Source: Taeniopygia guttata
Lineage: Eukaryota; Chordata; Aves; Passeriformes; Estrildidae
Length of the DNA stretch: 64,000 bases
Reading direction: 5' to 3'
Assembly (NCBI RefSeq): GCF_048771995.1
Contig: NC_133060.1
Span: 1,793,501-1,857,500, forward strand
Part shown: positions 21,444-33,099 of the stretch, in pieces
Layout: every line of letters starts with the position of its first letter
Position numbering within the stretch: the stretch's first letter is position 1
The notes under the pieces: generated by a model
The model's input: the letters and a program-made list of their open reading frames with translations, nothing else
Databases searched by the model: none
What the model was told of the DNA's origin: nothing
Made by a program: the position numbers and the translations under genes

Positions 21444-21785
21444 TGTTCCCTTCAGGGGAGGCAATGGTGACCTGGTCCCAAGGAGCAGCACGGCAGCCCG
21501 GCCTGTCCGGGCCACTCGGGCTAACGACACACGCTGACACCAATGTGGTGGACGGTCAAAAGCGTTTATTATCTTATCTCATGGGTTTAAATAGTCTTGG
21601 GGGACTTTGCTACGTCAGGGGGGGTTGGTAGGGTCTCTAGGGTTAGTCAAGAGTGGAAAACTACTGGGTTAGGTGTGGTTACATGTTCTGGGGGTGGTAG
21701 ATAACGTGTTACAGGGTGAAGGGGGAAGGGTCTTTCTTTCCGTCACATCCCGGGATCTTCCGTTCGCCTGTCCCTATCTACCACA
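21444..21785 (-). mobile_element. Fossil solo LTR, alpharetrovirus-like, minus strand (unit 1)
   Basis: Runs TG to CA, about 340 bp. On the minus strand it has TATTTAAA, then AATAAACGC, then CCACCACATTGGTGT, a signature closely resembling the R-U5 part of avian leukosis-type LTRs, and its length also fits. No internal retroviral sequence is attached. The same LTR sits at the matching place after genes 2, 5 and 6, so it was copied with the unit. Confidence 0.65.
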
Positions 21786-23027
21786 GCAGATTCCGGGATA
21801 GAGTCCCAAAATCTCTGGGGGGCACCGGGAGGGTTTCGTGGGTGAGGAGTGGATGCCCGGAGCCCGAGGGACCCCAAATCTGAATTTGGGCTGAATCCTG
21901 GTGGTTTGGGGCTTTTATGGACAGAAAACCCGCGGGGAGCTCCAGAGCTGGGCCTGGGCTGGAGGAACTCCCAGCCTGGGGCGCTGTCGCGGTTTGAGAC
22001 GGAAAATGAATTTTCTGGGAAGGAAGAGGTCAGTTTGGACATTGGCCAACTGAAGGTGGACACGGCTCTGAGAACAGCGAGGGGTTCCAAGCAGAATTCC
22101 CAGCAGAACTCGCTCTCTCTGGTTCCTCTCAGCGCTCAGTGCAGCCTCTCCCCTGCCCGGCCGTGGCTGGGTGGGGCAGGGGAAGGCCCACGGCCGGACT
22201 GAGGTGGGCCCAAGGGTGGGGGGATGGAACCCCCTGCAGATGGAAGGGTGGAGAAATCTGGGATGTCTCCGTTCCCCCCCAGAGTCTCTCTGCAGAGAAA
22301 GGGAGAGAGAAAGAGGCAGCGGTGGTTTATCGGCGATACACCACGGGGAAGGCCCAGCCGGCCCTGGGAGCTGCAGCCTGGGCCCAGAGCCACCCTTGGG
22401 AGTCGGCACTTTTCACCCTTCCTGAGAAATGAAAGCTGTGTGGGATTTTTCTCCTCCTCGGGTTGAAAGAGAGGCAGAGGGACAGCCTGGGAGCTGGGAT
22501 GTTGGAAGGAGAAATTCCAGGTGGGAGGAGATGATGGAGCGGCTTTTGGCCGGACTTTTCCTTGGTAGCCACAGACTGAACCGATCTTCTCCTCCAAGAG
22601 AGACGGTATTTTAGGAGGATGCTGGTGAGCCAAAGAGACCTGCTGCAGCTGGGAAAAGACAGAAGTGGAGCCAACAGAGAAAAGTCAGGGAGGTTTGTGG
22701 TGGTGCCCCCTGTCTTCGCAGAGGAAGAAGAGAAGAAGATCTCTGTTCTTGGAGCCTCGGCCCCAGGGGAAAATGGGGGGCACTGCGGTCCCAAAAATGA
22801 CAAACTGAACTGTTGTTTTTCCCCTCTTGGCAGGGCAGCCTTGAAAGGAAAAATCCTCAAAGCAGTCTGTCCATGCATGCATTGGTGCTGAGAGCGCCGT
22901 GCAGGGAAAGGAGAGGGTCACCATGGGAAACTTTTCTCTCCGGGCGGTGCCGTGAGTGCCATGGAAGCACCGGGTGTGGCAGCTGTGTTTTTGGGGGGTC
23001 TGTGGCACAGGAGGGGCTCCTCTCTCC
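21786..23027 (+). mobile_element. LTR-like fossil sequence (unit 1)
   Basis: From about 21985 the plus strand begins TGTCGCGGTTTGAGACGG, a start typical of avian endogenous retrovirus LTRs, and continues as moderately GC-rich unrepeated DNA to about 22900. It recurs after genes 3, 4 and 6, and only its right part after genes 2 and 5. The right boundary is uncertain because it merges with the minisatellite-bearing element at 23028. No retroviral protein segment recognised. Confidence 0.4.
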
Positions 23028-23420
23028 CTGCAGATGGGCTGGGTGTGGATTATCTGTCAATGGATTGGGTGTTGATTATCTGTCGATGGGCTGGGTGTTG
23101 ATTATCTGTCAGTGGATTGGGTGTTGATTATCTGTCGATGGATTGGGTGTTGATTATCTGTCGATGCACTGGGTGTTGATTATCTGTCAATGGATTGGGT
23201 GTTGATTATCTGTCAATGGACTGGGTGTTGATTATCTGTTGATGGACTGGGTGTTGATTATCTGTCAATGCATTGGGTGTTGATTATCTGTCAATGGATT
23301 GGGTGTGGATTATCTGTCAATCGACTGGGTGTTGATTATCTGTCAATGGGCTGGGTGTTGATTATCTGCCGATGGACTGGGTGTTGATTATCTGTCGATG
23401 GACTGGGTGTTGATTATCTG
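23028..23420 (+). repeat. 26-bp minisatellite B, unit 1
   Basis: About 15 copies of a 26-bp unit with core GGGTGTTGATTATCTGTC, varying at ATGGATT, ATGGACT and ATGGGCT. It lies inside an LTR-like element whose end is at 23712. Confidence 0.95.
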
Positions 23421-23712
23421 GAGGGTGGAAACCTGATTGGGGTCCCGGTTGTGTCTCGCTGTGGTTTGTTGGAGGTGGGTGGTGGGAGGAGGAATGCTTT
23501 GGAAGGTTTTCATTTTGAATTTTGTGTGTGGATTTTTTTCCCTTTCTTTTTCCTTTTATAGTAGTATAGTAGTAGTAGCTTTATAAAGTTTTTTTCCTTG
23601 TTATTAACCTTGGGGCTGCTTTGCTCTGTTCTCAGTCGCATTTCACAGCATTCAATTGAGAGATTGCATTTTCATGGGGGCACTGGCATTGTGCCAGTGT
23701 CAAACCATGACA
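23421..23712 (-). mobile_element. 5' part of a minus-strand fossil LTR (unit 1)
   Basis: On the minus strand this begins TGTCATGGTTTGACACTGGC, a widespread avian ERV LTR start, and leads through A-rich sequence into minisatellite B, which seems to be an expansion inside the element. The same segment recurs upstream of genes 3, 4 and 6, twice interrupted by a later LTR. Confidence 0.55.
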
Positions 23713-24020
23713 GGCGCTCACCCCTAGTTAATAATATATTATTTATTTAAAAAATGTATTTAATATGTTTGAAAAATTAATATATTTTAAAATTTTAAAA
23801 TAATACGATATTAATGTAATTAGTATAATTTTAGTATTATTACATAATAATAGTAAAAAGCTCTGTTAATAAATATTAATCAAAAGTTATATATAAAAAT
23901 TATATTAAAATTTCAATTTATATCATTTTACTCCAGTTCCATTCATAGTTTATAATTTTGTTGACTGCTAATTTGGCAAATTTCGTTCCTATAGAGGAGC
24001 GGGACGAAAGGGTCGGAGCA
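23713..24020. other. AT-rich block upstream of class II beta gene 2
   Basis: About 300 bp of A/T-rich DNA (AATAATATATTATTTATT and similar). Homologous blocks precede genes 3 (32821-33080), 4 (40140-40400), 5 (46107-46230), 6 (54360-54620) and 7 (60227-60330). No gene seen. Confidence 0.8.
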
Positions 24021-24059
24021 GGAAATTCTGTACGTGCACAGCGCCACAAAAATTGGGGT

Positions 24060-24458
24060 GAAACACGAAAAGAACGGCTCTGATTGGCTGGCCCGGCACA
24101 GCCCGCGCCCCCATCCCCGCCCCCGCCCGCCCCGCGCCCCAAGGCTCCCCCTGCCCAAAAATCCCCACCCGGGGCTGCAGCGTCCCGAAACCCCTCAGCC
24201 AATCAGAGCGCGGGCAGGACGCGGCACAGCCAATGGGAGCTCGGGGCGTTAATTACCTCACCGGTTGCTGGGTAGAGCGTCTGAAAATCGGGCTCCCAAC
24301 GGAACCGGCCAATTAGAGCGGGCGAAAAACTCCTCGGTCAGTAATAGAGGAGCCAAAAACCAGCACAGCCAATCAGATCGCGGCCAAAAACCACGGCCGA
24401 GCAATCAGGGAGCGCGTCCCTAAAGCTGCGGGGCTGGTGGTGCCGGTGCGGCGCTGCC
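24060..24458. promoter_or_regulatory. Promoter region of class II beta gene 2
   Basis: GC-rich. Contains CTGATTGGCTGG near 24078 (plus orientation Y-like), CCAAT at 24199 and 24230, then a reversed X1 core (minus strand CTACCCAGCAACCG, 24262-24275). The X2 part present before gene 1 is altered (ACCTCACCGG in place of GAGTCATCGG). Further CCAAT motifs lie near 24309 and 24369. Confidence 0.6.
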
Positions 24459-27400
24459 ATGGGGCGAGGGGCGGCAGCCGGGGCCGTGCTGGTGGCACTG
24501 GTGGCGCTGGGAGCCGCCCCGGCTGCGGGCGCGGAGCTCTCGGGTGAGCGGGGGGCGCGGGAGGCGCTGGGCCGGGGGGGAGAAGGGGGAACAGGGGGAA
24601 AAGGGGGAGCCCGGGATGGAGGGGGAGGAGGAGGGGACCCCCAAAGGGAGAGCGGGAGGGGCGGGGAGGGGAAAAATGGGGAGTGGGGACCCGAAACCTG
24701 AGCCCGAGGGGCTGGGGGTTGGGACAATAGTGTTAAAATGGGTGGGAAAGTGGGAAATTCGGGAGCCCAGAAGTGATTTTGGGTGCGGGCGGAGGCGGGA
24801 GGGGAGAGGATGCGGAAGGGGAAATGGGGGAAGGGCGGCCAAGAGGAAGCGGCAGCGCGGGCAGGAGGGTCCCAGGGCGGCCGTGGGGCACAGGGGGTGC
24901 GGAGTGGGGATCCGGGGTGGGCCCCGGAGCTCTGGGGGTGCTGGGGGGGAGCTGGGGGGGCACCCCCTGAGCTGTGTCCTGCACTCACAGCGGTGCTCCA
25001 GCACATGTTTAAGGCCGAGTGTCAGTTCACGAACGGCACGGAGAAGGTGAGGTACGTGCAGTGCTACATCTACAACCGCGAGCAGTACCTGGTGTTCGAC
25101 AGCGACGTGGGGGAGTTCGTGGGGTTCACCCCCTTTGGGGAGAGGAATGCCAAGCGCTTGAACAGCGACCCGGCAATAATGGAGGACAAACGGGCTGAGG
25201 TAGACAGGTTCTGCCGGCACAACTACCGGGGTGTCGCCCCGTTCAGCGTGGAGCGCCGAGGTGAGTGCGGGGCAGAGCGTGTCCCCTCGGGCCCGGCCCT
25301 GCCAACGACCCCGGAGCCCCTCAAAACCTCCCTGGGAATCGGCCCAGAGCCCTCAGCCCTCCCTGGGCCCATCCCCGGGGGCTCCTGTCCCTTCCCTTGA
25401 TCCCCATGGGCCTCCCACTTCATTCCCAGTCCATTCCCAGTCCCGCAGAGTCTATTCACAGCACATACCAGTGCAATCCCAGTCCCAGTCCCAGTCCATT
25501 CCCAGTCCCTCCCAATCCATTCCACTCCAAGTCCATCCCAGTCCATTCCGAGACCATTTCCAGCCGATTCCCAGTCCATGTCCCAGATCTCTCAGCCCAT
25601 CCCAGTCCCCAGACCATTCCCAATCGATCCCAGTGCGTTCCCATCTATTCCCAGTCTATCCCTCCAAGTCTATCCCAGTCCATTCTCTGTCGATTCCCAG
25701 TCCCTCCCAGTCCATTCCCAGTCCCACCTAATCCATCCCAGTCAATTCCCACTCCCATCCAGTGTATTCCCAATCCATCCCATTCCATTCCCACTCCATG
25801 CGCAGGCTCTCCCAGGCCCTTCCCAGACCATCCCAGTACAAACTCTTTCCCTCCCAGTCCATCCCAGTCCATCGCATTCCATTCCCATTCCATGCTCAGT
25901 CTTTCCCAATCCATTCCCAGACCATTTCCAGTCTATTCCCAGTCCAGTCTCTGTCCATTCCCATTCCTCCCAGTCCCTCCCAGTCCATTCCAGTCCATTC
26001 CCATTCCATTTGCAGTCCCCTCCCAGTCCATCCCCAGTCCCTCCCCGTCCATTCCCAGTCCCTCCCAGTCGATTCCAATATCTCCTGGTCCTTCCCAATC
26101 GATTCCAACCCATTCCCAGTCCCGCCCAGTCCATCCCAGTCACCCCCAGTACATTCCCAGTTCCTCTGTGTCCATTCCCAGTCCCTTCCCAGTCCCTCCC
26201 AATCCATTCCCAGTCCCTTCCCAGTCCCTCCCAATCCATTCCCAGTCCCTCCCAGTCCCTCCCAGTCCCACCCCAGCCCCACCCCAGTCCCTCCCCTCCC
26301 TCTCCCAGTGCCCCCAGCCGATCCCAGTCCGTCCCCGCTCTCTCTCTCCCAGTGCCCCCCAGCGTCTCCATCTCGCTGGTGCCCTCGAGCTCCCAGCCCG
26401 GCCCCGGCCGCCTGCTCTGCTCCGTGCTGGATTTCTACCCTGCCCCGATCCAGGTGAGGTGGTTCCAGGGCCAGCAGGAGCTCTCGGAGCACGTGGTGGC
26501 CACCGAGGTGGTCCCCAACGGGGACTGGAGCTACCAGCTGCTGGTGCTGCTGGAAACCCCCCCCCGGCGCGGGCTCACCTACAGCTGCCAGGTGGAGCAC
26601 GGCAGCCTGGAGCACCCCCTGAGCCAGAGCTGGGGTACGGGGGAGCCGCTGGGGCCGGGCCAGAGCCGCGGGCGGGGGCTGGGAGCCACTGGGAGGGACT
26701 GGAGAGAGCCGGCCGGCAACTGGGAGAGGGGCTGGGGGCTGGGGGAGGGCTGGGAAGGGCTTTGGGGGGTGCTGGGGAGGGTGGGATGGGGTTGGGGGGG
26801 TGCTGGTGGGCACTGGGAGGGAGTTTGGGGGTGCCGGGTGTGGCTGGGAGGGAGTTTGGGGGTGTTGGAATTTACTGGGAGGGAGTTTGGGGGTGTTGGG
26901 TGTGACTGGGAGGGAGTTTGGGGATTCTGGGATTTACTGGGAGTGGGTTTGGGGGTGCTGGGTATGACTGGGAAGGATTTTAGAGGGTCTGGTTTTAATT
27001 GCAATCGATTTTGGGGATCCTGGGAGTGACTGGGAGGGAGTTTGGGGGTGTCGGGAGTGACTGGGAGGGAGTTTGGGGGTGCCGGGTGTGGCCAAGAGGG
27101 AGTTTGGGGGTGCAGGTGTGGCTGGGAGGGAGTTTGGGGGTGCCGGGTGTGACTGGGAGGGAGTTTGGGGGTGCCGGATGTGACTGGGAGAGATTTTAGG
27201 TAGTTTGTCTTCAATTTTGATTGAGTCTGGGGGTTTTGGGTGTGACTGGGAGGGAATTTGGGGGTGCCGGGTCTGACCGGGAAAGAATTTGAGCGTTTTG
27301 GGATGTACTGGGAAATGGTTTAGGAGTGCTGGATGTGCGTGGGATGGATTTTAGGGGGTCTGGTTTTATTTGTGATCGAATTTGGGGGTGCCGGAGTGGC

Positions 27401-27899
27401 TGGGAGGGAGTTTGGGGGTGCCGGGTGTGACTGGGAGGGAGTTTGGGGGTGCCGGGTGTGGCTGGGAGGGAGTTTGGGGGTGCCGGGTGTGGCTGGGAGG
27501 GAGTTTGGGGGTGCCGGGTGTGGCTGGGAGGGAGTTTGGGGGTGCCGGGTGTGGCTGGCAGGGATCGGGGGGAGGTTTCGGGGGGTCCCGGCCGGGCCGG
27601 GGGGGGCGAGCGGGAGGGCGGCGGGAGGGGCTGGGGGTGTCGGGGGGAGGTTTTGGGGGCGCTGAGCCCCGCGGACCCCCCAGAGATGCCGCCGGACGCC
27701 GCCCGCAGCAAGATGCTGACGGGCATCGGGGGCTTCGTCTTGGGCTCGCTCTTCCTGGCGCTGGGGCTCGGCTTCTACCTGCGCAAGAAGGTCCGGGGGG
27801 GTGCCGGGGGTCGTGTCCCCCCCGGGCCGGAGCGGCTGCGCTCCCCCCGGGGCCCCCGGCCCGGCCTCACCCCCTTTTCTCTGCCCGCAGAGCTCCTGA
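24459..27899 (+). CDS. DAB: MHC class II beta chain, gene 2
   Basis: Same five-exon plan as gene 1: 24459-24543, 24991-25260, 26353-26634, 27684-27790 and 27891-27899 (stop TGA). Intact, about 250 aa. Exons 1, 3, 4 and 5 are practically identical to the other copies. Beta-1 is distinct: AVLQHMFKAECQF, YVQCYIYNREQYLVF, GFTPFGERNAKRLNSDPAIM and FCRHNYRGVAPF. It keeps His81-Asn82 but has Leu where Trp61 usually stands, and carries an unpaired extra cysteine in the second strand (VQCY). Intron 2 (1092 nt) is a TCCCAGTCCATTCCC repeat whose opening CCCATGGGCCTCCCACTTC is shared with gene 7 only, linking those two introns. Intron 3 (1049 nt) is the 31-bp repeat. Confidence 0.95.
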
Positions 27900-28049
27900 G
27901 CCGCCGGCGGCCGCAGCCGCTCCCCGCGGCCTCGGGCCCGGCCGGGACCCCCCGCTCCGTCCCCGCGGGGATTTTGGGGGGGTCCCGTGTCCCCCCCAGC
28001 CCCGCTGCCGCTCTGCCCCCGCCCGCCCGCTCCCAGTGCTCCCAATAAA

Positions 28050-28507
28050 GCTTCCCAGTTGGCCCCGGGGCCGTTTTTGGGGGGCGGCTTGGGGGGAGGG
28101 GTTTGGGGGGGCGGTGGGGACGGGTTTGGGAAAAGGGAGGGGGACAGAGGGATGGAGGAGGAGGAGGAGGAGGAGGAGCAGAGAGGAACTCCCAGGACGG
28201 TTTTTGGACTCCCCCGCACTGTTTTGGGGTTTCTGCGCTCACGCAGCCCCCGCAGCATTGCAGCCCCGGGGCCGCCGCTCCCCTCCTGCCCTCCCGAGCC
28301 TTTCCCGGCCCAACCGGAGCCGCTCCCGGCTCAGCCCCCGCAGGAAGCCGGGGCCGCCACCGCCTTCCAAGCGTCGCTGCTCAACGGCCCCGGCGATTCC
28401 CATCGATTCCCGCGGCCGGCTGCGATCTCCAGCGCCGGGAGCGCTCCGGCTTTCGGCACCCCTGAGCGGGATTTGTCATTCCCTGGGTGCGGGAAGCCCA
28501 AGGAATG
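28050..28507. other. Conserved 3' flank of class II unit 2
   Basis: Poly(A) signal AATAAA at 28044-28049, then the same GGA-plus-CpG flank as after gene 1. No gene called. Confidence 0.6.
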
Positions 28508-28977
28508 GGGAACATCCCCCTGAGAGCCCCGGGAACATCCCCCTGTGTGCATTGGGAACATCCCCCTGTGTGCCCCGGGAACATCCCCCTGTGTGCCCGG
28601 GAACATCCCCCTGTGTGCATTGGGAACATCCCCCTGTGTGCATTGGGAACATCCCCCTGTGTGCATTGGGAACATCCCCCTGTGTGCATTGGGAACATCC
28701 CCCTGTGTGCATTGGGAACATCCCCCTGTGTGCATTGGGAACATCCCCCTGTGTGCCCCGGGAACATCCCCCTGAGTGCATTGGGAACATCCCCCTGTGT
28801 GCATTGGGAACATCCCCCTGAGAGCCCCGGGAACATCCCCCTGTGTGCATTGGGAACATCCCCCTGTGTGCATTGGGAACATCCCCCTGTGTGCATTGGG
28901 AACATCCCCCTGTGTGCCCCGGGAACATCCCCCTGAGAGCCCCGGGAACATCCCCCTGTGTGCATTGGGAACATCCC
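28508..28977 (+). repeat. 23-bp minisatellite A, unit 2
   Basis: About 20 units with the GGGAACATCCCCCTG core, including more GAGAGCCCC variants than in unit 1. Not coding. Confidence 0.95.
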
Positions 28978-29319
28978 TGTTCCCTTCAGGGGAGGCAATG
29001 GTGACCTGGTCACAAGGAGCAGCACGGCAGCCCGGCCTGTCCGGGCCACTCGGGCTAACGACACACGCTGACACCAATGTGGTGGACGGTCGAAAGCGTT
29101 TATTATCTTATCTCAGGGGTTTAAATAGTCTTGGGGGACTTTGCTACGTCAGGGGGGGTTGGTAGGGTCTCTAGGGTTAGTCAGGAGTGGAAAACTACTG
29201 GGTTAGGTGTGGTTACATGTTCTGGGGGTGGTAGATAACGTGTTACAGGGTGAAGGGGGAAGGGTCTTTCTTTCTGTCATATCCCGGGATCTTCTGTTCG
29301 CCTGTCCCTATCTACTGCA
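28978..29319 (-). mobile_element. Fossil solo LTR, alpharetrovirus-like, minus strand (unit 2)
   Basis: Copy of the 21444-21785 LTR. Here it abuts the right-hand part of the LTR-like flank (CTCCTCCAAGAGAGACGG at 29320); the roughly 800 bp present between these points in unit 1 are absent. Confidence 0.6.
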
Positions 29320-29652
29320 CTCCTCCAAGAGAGACGGTATTTTAGGAGGATGCCGGTGAGCCAAAGAGACCTGCTGCAGCTGGGAAAAGACAGAAGTGGA
29401 GCCAACAGAGAAAAGTCAGGGAGGTTTGTGGTGGTGCCCCCTGTCTTCGCAGAGGAAGAAGAGAAGAAGATCTCTGTTCTTGGACCCTCGGCCCCAGGGG
29501 AAAATGGGGGGCACTGCGGTCCCAAAAATGCCAAACTGAACTGTTGTTTTTCCCCTCTTGGCAGGGCAGCCTTGAAAGGAAAAATCCTCAAAGCAGTCTG
29601 TCCATGCATGCATTGGTGCTGAGAGCGCCGTGCATGGAAAGGAGAGGGTCAC
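29320..29652. other. Right-hand part of the LTR-like flank (unit 2)
   Basis: Matches about 22586-22924 of unit 1. Ends in the GGTCAC that was duplicated when the next LTR inserted. No gene. Confidence 0.6.
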
Positions 29653-30508
29653 TGTTGCCGTGCGAGATCGGCTCCGGGCGGACGCTGTGGGCACGGCGAG
29701 GAGGGAAGGAGAGGGCGGTGGCCGCTTTCCCCTCGTCTCTGCGAGGCTCAGTCCACGCGGGAACAGACGAAATGGCGACACGGGGCTCGGGTGCAAACAC
29801 GTGTTTATTGTGGAGCGTGTTCCCGAGACACCGGGGCAGCGAGCGGGGCTCGGTTATACCCCGTGCCGGGGGCGGGGGAACCTGAGCCGTGGCCAATGGG
29901 ACGGGAGGGACAGGGGACAGGGGACAGGGGACAGGGGACAGGGGACAGGGGACAGGGGACAGGGGCAGGGGACAGGGGACAAGGGCAGGGGACAGGGGCA
30001 GGGACAGAGACAGGGGACAGGGGCAGGGGACAAGGGCAGGGGACAGGGGACAGGGGACAGGGGACAGGGGACAGGGGACAGGGACAGGGGCAGGGGACAG
30101 AGGACTGGGGCAGGGGACAGGGGACAGGGGATAGGGGACAGGGGACAGGGGCAGGGACAGGGGACAGGGGCAGGGACAGGGGCAGGGGACAGGGGCAGAG
30201 GAGAGGGGACAGGGGCAGGGGCAGGGGACAGGGGCAGGGGACAGGGGCAGGGGACAGGGGCAGGGACAGGGGACAGGGGACAGGGGACAGGGGACAGGGA
30301 CAGGGGACAGGGACAGGGACAGGGGACAGGGGACAGGGGACAGGGGACAGGGGACAGGGGACAGGGGACAGGGACAGGGGACAGGGGCAGGGGCAGGGAC
30401 AGGGGACAGGGGACAGGGGACAGGGGACAGGGGACAGGGGACAGGGACAGGGGCAGGGGACAGGGGCAGGGACAGGGGACAGGGAACAAGGGCAGGGGAC
30501 AGGGGCAG

Positions 30509-30541
<33 letters not shown>

Positions 30542-31022
30542 GCAGGGACAGGGACAGGGGGCAGGGACAGGGGACAGGGGACGGGACAGGGGCAGGGGAT
30601 GGGGGCAGGGACAGGGACAGGGGACAGGGAACAGGGAACAAGGGCAGGGGACAGGGGACAGGGGCAGGGACAGGGGACAGGCGCAGGGGACAGGGGAAAG
30701 GGGACAGGGGCAGGGGCAGAGGACAGGGACAGGGAAACCCCAGGGACCGTGACAGGAAAGCCGCGGCGGGGGCTGGGACAGCCCGTGTGGTGAGGGGAAA
30801 GGCAGAGGGGCAGGGGACAGGGACAGGGGACAGGGGCAGGGACAAGGGACAGGGACATGGAAACCCCAGGGACCGTGAACGGAAAGCCGCGGGGGGGGGG
30901 GTGGGGACAGGGACCGGACCTACATGGTGAGAGGGAGAGATAAGGGAACGCAGGGTCGGGACAAGGGACCGCGGGGGGAAGGGGAGTGAGGGGGGGAAGA
31001 AGAAAAAATTACAAATCCTACA
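29653..31022 (-). mobile_element. Fossil solo LTR with a GGGGACA expansion, flanked by a 6-bp target duplication
   Basis: Runs TGTTGCCG to ATCCTACA, flanked by GGTCAC at 29647-29652 and 31023-31028. The minus strand has a CCATTGG box, GGGTATAACC and AATAAACACGTG in LTR order. About 29905-30860 is an array of GGGGACA, GGGACA and GGGGCA, giving an LTR of about 1.37 kb. A 6-bp duplication fits alpharetrovirus or ERVK-type integrases. Only this unit carries it, so it inserted after the units were duplicated and is comparatively young. Confidence 0.75.
29905..30862 (+). repeat. GGGGACA/GGGGCA minisatellite inside the LTR
   Basis: Six- and seven-base units (GGGACA, GGGGACA, GGGGCA) over about 950 bp. 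The long G/T/D/R-only and P/C/S/L-only open frames are artefacts. Confidence 0.95.
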
Positions 31023-31140
31023 GGTCACCATTGGCAAACTTTTCTCTCCGGGCGGTGCCGTGAGTGCCATGGAAGCACAGGGTGTGGCAGCTGTGTTTTT
31101 GGGGGGTCTGTGGCACAGGAGGGGCTCCTCTCTCCCTGCA

Positions 31141-31790
31141 GATGGGCTGGGTGTGGATTATCTGTCAATGGATTGGGTGTTGATTATCTGTCAATGGATT
31201 GGGTGTTGATTATCTGTCAATGGATTGGGTGTGGATTATCTGTCAATGGGCTGAGTGTTGATTATCTGTTGATGGACTGGGTGTTGATTATCTGTCAATG
31301 GATTGGGTGTTGATTATCTGTCAGTGGGCTGGGTGTTGATTATCTGTCAATGGATTGGGTGTTGATTATCTGTCGATGGGCTGGGTGTTGATTATCTGTC
31401 GATGGATTGGGTGTTGATTATCTGTCAGTGGGCTGGGTGTTGATTATCTGTCAATGGATTGGGTGTTGATTATCTGTCGATGGGCTGGGTGTTGATTATC
31501 TGTCAATGGATTGGGTGTTGATTATCTGTCAATGGATTGGGTGTTGATTATCTGTCGATGGGCTGGGTGTTGATTATCTGTCGATGGATTGGGTGTTGAT
31601 TATCTGTCAATGGATTGGGTGTTGATTATCTGTCAATGGATTGGGTGTTGATTATCTGTCCATGGATTGGGTGTGGATTATCTGTCCATGGATTGGGTGT
31701 GGATTATCTGTCCATGGACTGGGTGTTGATTATCTGTCCATGGACTGGGTGTTGATTATCTGTCGATGGGCTGGGTGTTGATTATCTGGA
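31141..31790 (+). repeat. 26-bp minisatellite B, unit 2
   Basis: About 25 copies of the GGGTGTTGATTATCTGTC unit. Confidence 0.95.
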
Positions 31791-32075
31791 GGGTGGAAAC
31801 CTGATTGGGGTCCAGGTTGTGTCTCGCTGTGGTTTGTTGGAGGTGGGTGGTGGGAGGTGGAATGCTTTGGAAGGTTTTCATTTTGAATTTTGTGTGTGGA
31901 TTTTTTTCTCTTTCTTTTTCCTTCTATAGTACTATAGTAGCAGTGGCTTAATAAAGTTTTTTTCCTTGTTATTGAGCTTGGGGCTGCTTTGCTCTGTTCT
32001 CGATCGCATTTCACAGCATTCAATTGAGAGATTGCATTTTCATGGGGGCACTGGCATTGTGCCAGTGTCAAACCA
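31791..32075 (-). mobile_element. 5' part of a minus-strand fossil LTR (unit 2)
   Basis: Same element as 23421-23712. It is interrupted near its end by the LTR at 32076, and its last 63 bp recur immediately after that LTR (32749-32811). Confidence 0.55.
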
Positions 32076-32748
32076 TGTCCTAGGGTGACATTATGGTGTT
32101 TGTATCTCCAATCCTGTGTTCTGTTTACGTTCGATATTATGTTCTGTGCTTTCAGAACTGACTCTGAAAGTGAAGGTTTGTTTTGCCGTGTTATCATCTG
32201 GTTCACCTCCCGCCATGGTCTGCTGTCTAGAAAAGGCTGGTGCTGGCTGGCTGGCTTTTGCTTTGCTTGCTTGCTTGGTTTGCTTCTGCTTTTGCCTTTG
32301 CTTCCTAGTTAGGTTAGCTAAGCAGTCCAATTCTTTCCCTGGACTGTTGCTTTTTCCTTTCCTCTTCCTGAATATCATCCAACCTGCTCTGGACTGGGAT
32401 CTGGGAAACACCAAGGAACACCAAGAGCCTGCATTTTGTGATCTGCAGCAGCCATCCCCAGTGCTGGAGAGCAATCCCCAGTGCCCAGACCCGGGCGACC
32501 ACTCCCAGGAAAGACTTTCTGGATTTGTTCATCTCTTCAGAGTGGTGAAAGAGTTTTGTTGTCATCTGGTGTTGTTAATTGTTTTGGTGCTGGGGAGTAC
32601 TTTGTTCCTTGAATAAACAGGTTCCCTTCCACTTCTCTCTCAGAGGAAATTTTTCCCTGAACCAGGTGGGTGGGGAGGGGCCGTGGGGGTTTATTTCCTG
32701 GGGGCTCCTTTCAGAGGGTTTTCCCCAAATTTGCCCTAAACTAGGACA
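32076..32748 (+). mobile_element. Fossil solo LTR, ERVL-like, plus strand
   Basis: About 670 bp with matching terminal inverted octamers TGTCCTAG and CTAGGACA and an AATAAACAGG poly(A) motif near 32612. Flanked by 63-bp direct repeats (32013-32075 and 32749-32811), far longer than a normal target duplication. Found in this spacer only. Confidence 0.7.
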
Positions 32749-32820
32749 ACAGCATTCAATTGAGAGGTTGCATTTTCATGGGGGCACTGGCATTGTGCCA
32801 GTGTCAAACCATGGCAGGCG

Positions 32821-33080
32821 CTCACCCCTAGTTTATAATATATTATTTATTTTCAAAATATATTTCATATGTTTGAAAGATTAATATATTTAAAATTTTT
32901 TTTAAATTACGATTTTATTATAATTAGTATAATTTTAGTATTATTACATAATAATAGTAAAAAGCTCTGTTAATAACTATTAATCATATGTTATTATATA
33001 AAAATTATATTAAAATTTCAATTTATATCATTTTACTCCAATCCCATTAATAGTTTATCATTTTTTTTACTGCTAATTCG
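32821..33080. other. AT-rich block upstream of class II beta gene 3
   Basis: Homologous to 23713-24020. No gene. Confidence 0.8.
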
Positions 33081-33099
33081 GCAAATTTCGTTCCTATAG

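Noticed and set aside
20873-21543. Cys/Gly-rich repeat proteins from minisatellite A on either strand
   Set aside because: A 23-bp unit read in successive frames; the arrays vary in unit number and spacing between class II units and have no start or promoter context.
22136-22900. Apparent genes in the LTR-like flank (frames of 90-265 codons on both strands)
   Set aside because: No match to retroviral or host domains; frames on both strands overlap, and the region behaves as LTR-type non-coding DNA.
29805-31070. Long G/T/D/R or P/C/S frames over the GGGGACA array
   Set aside because: Array lies inside an LTR; the peptides only mirror the repeat.
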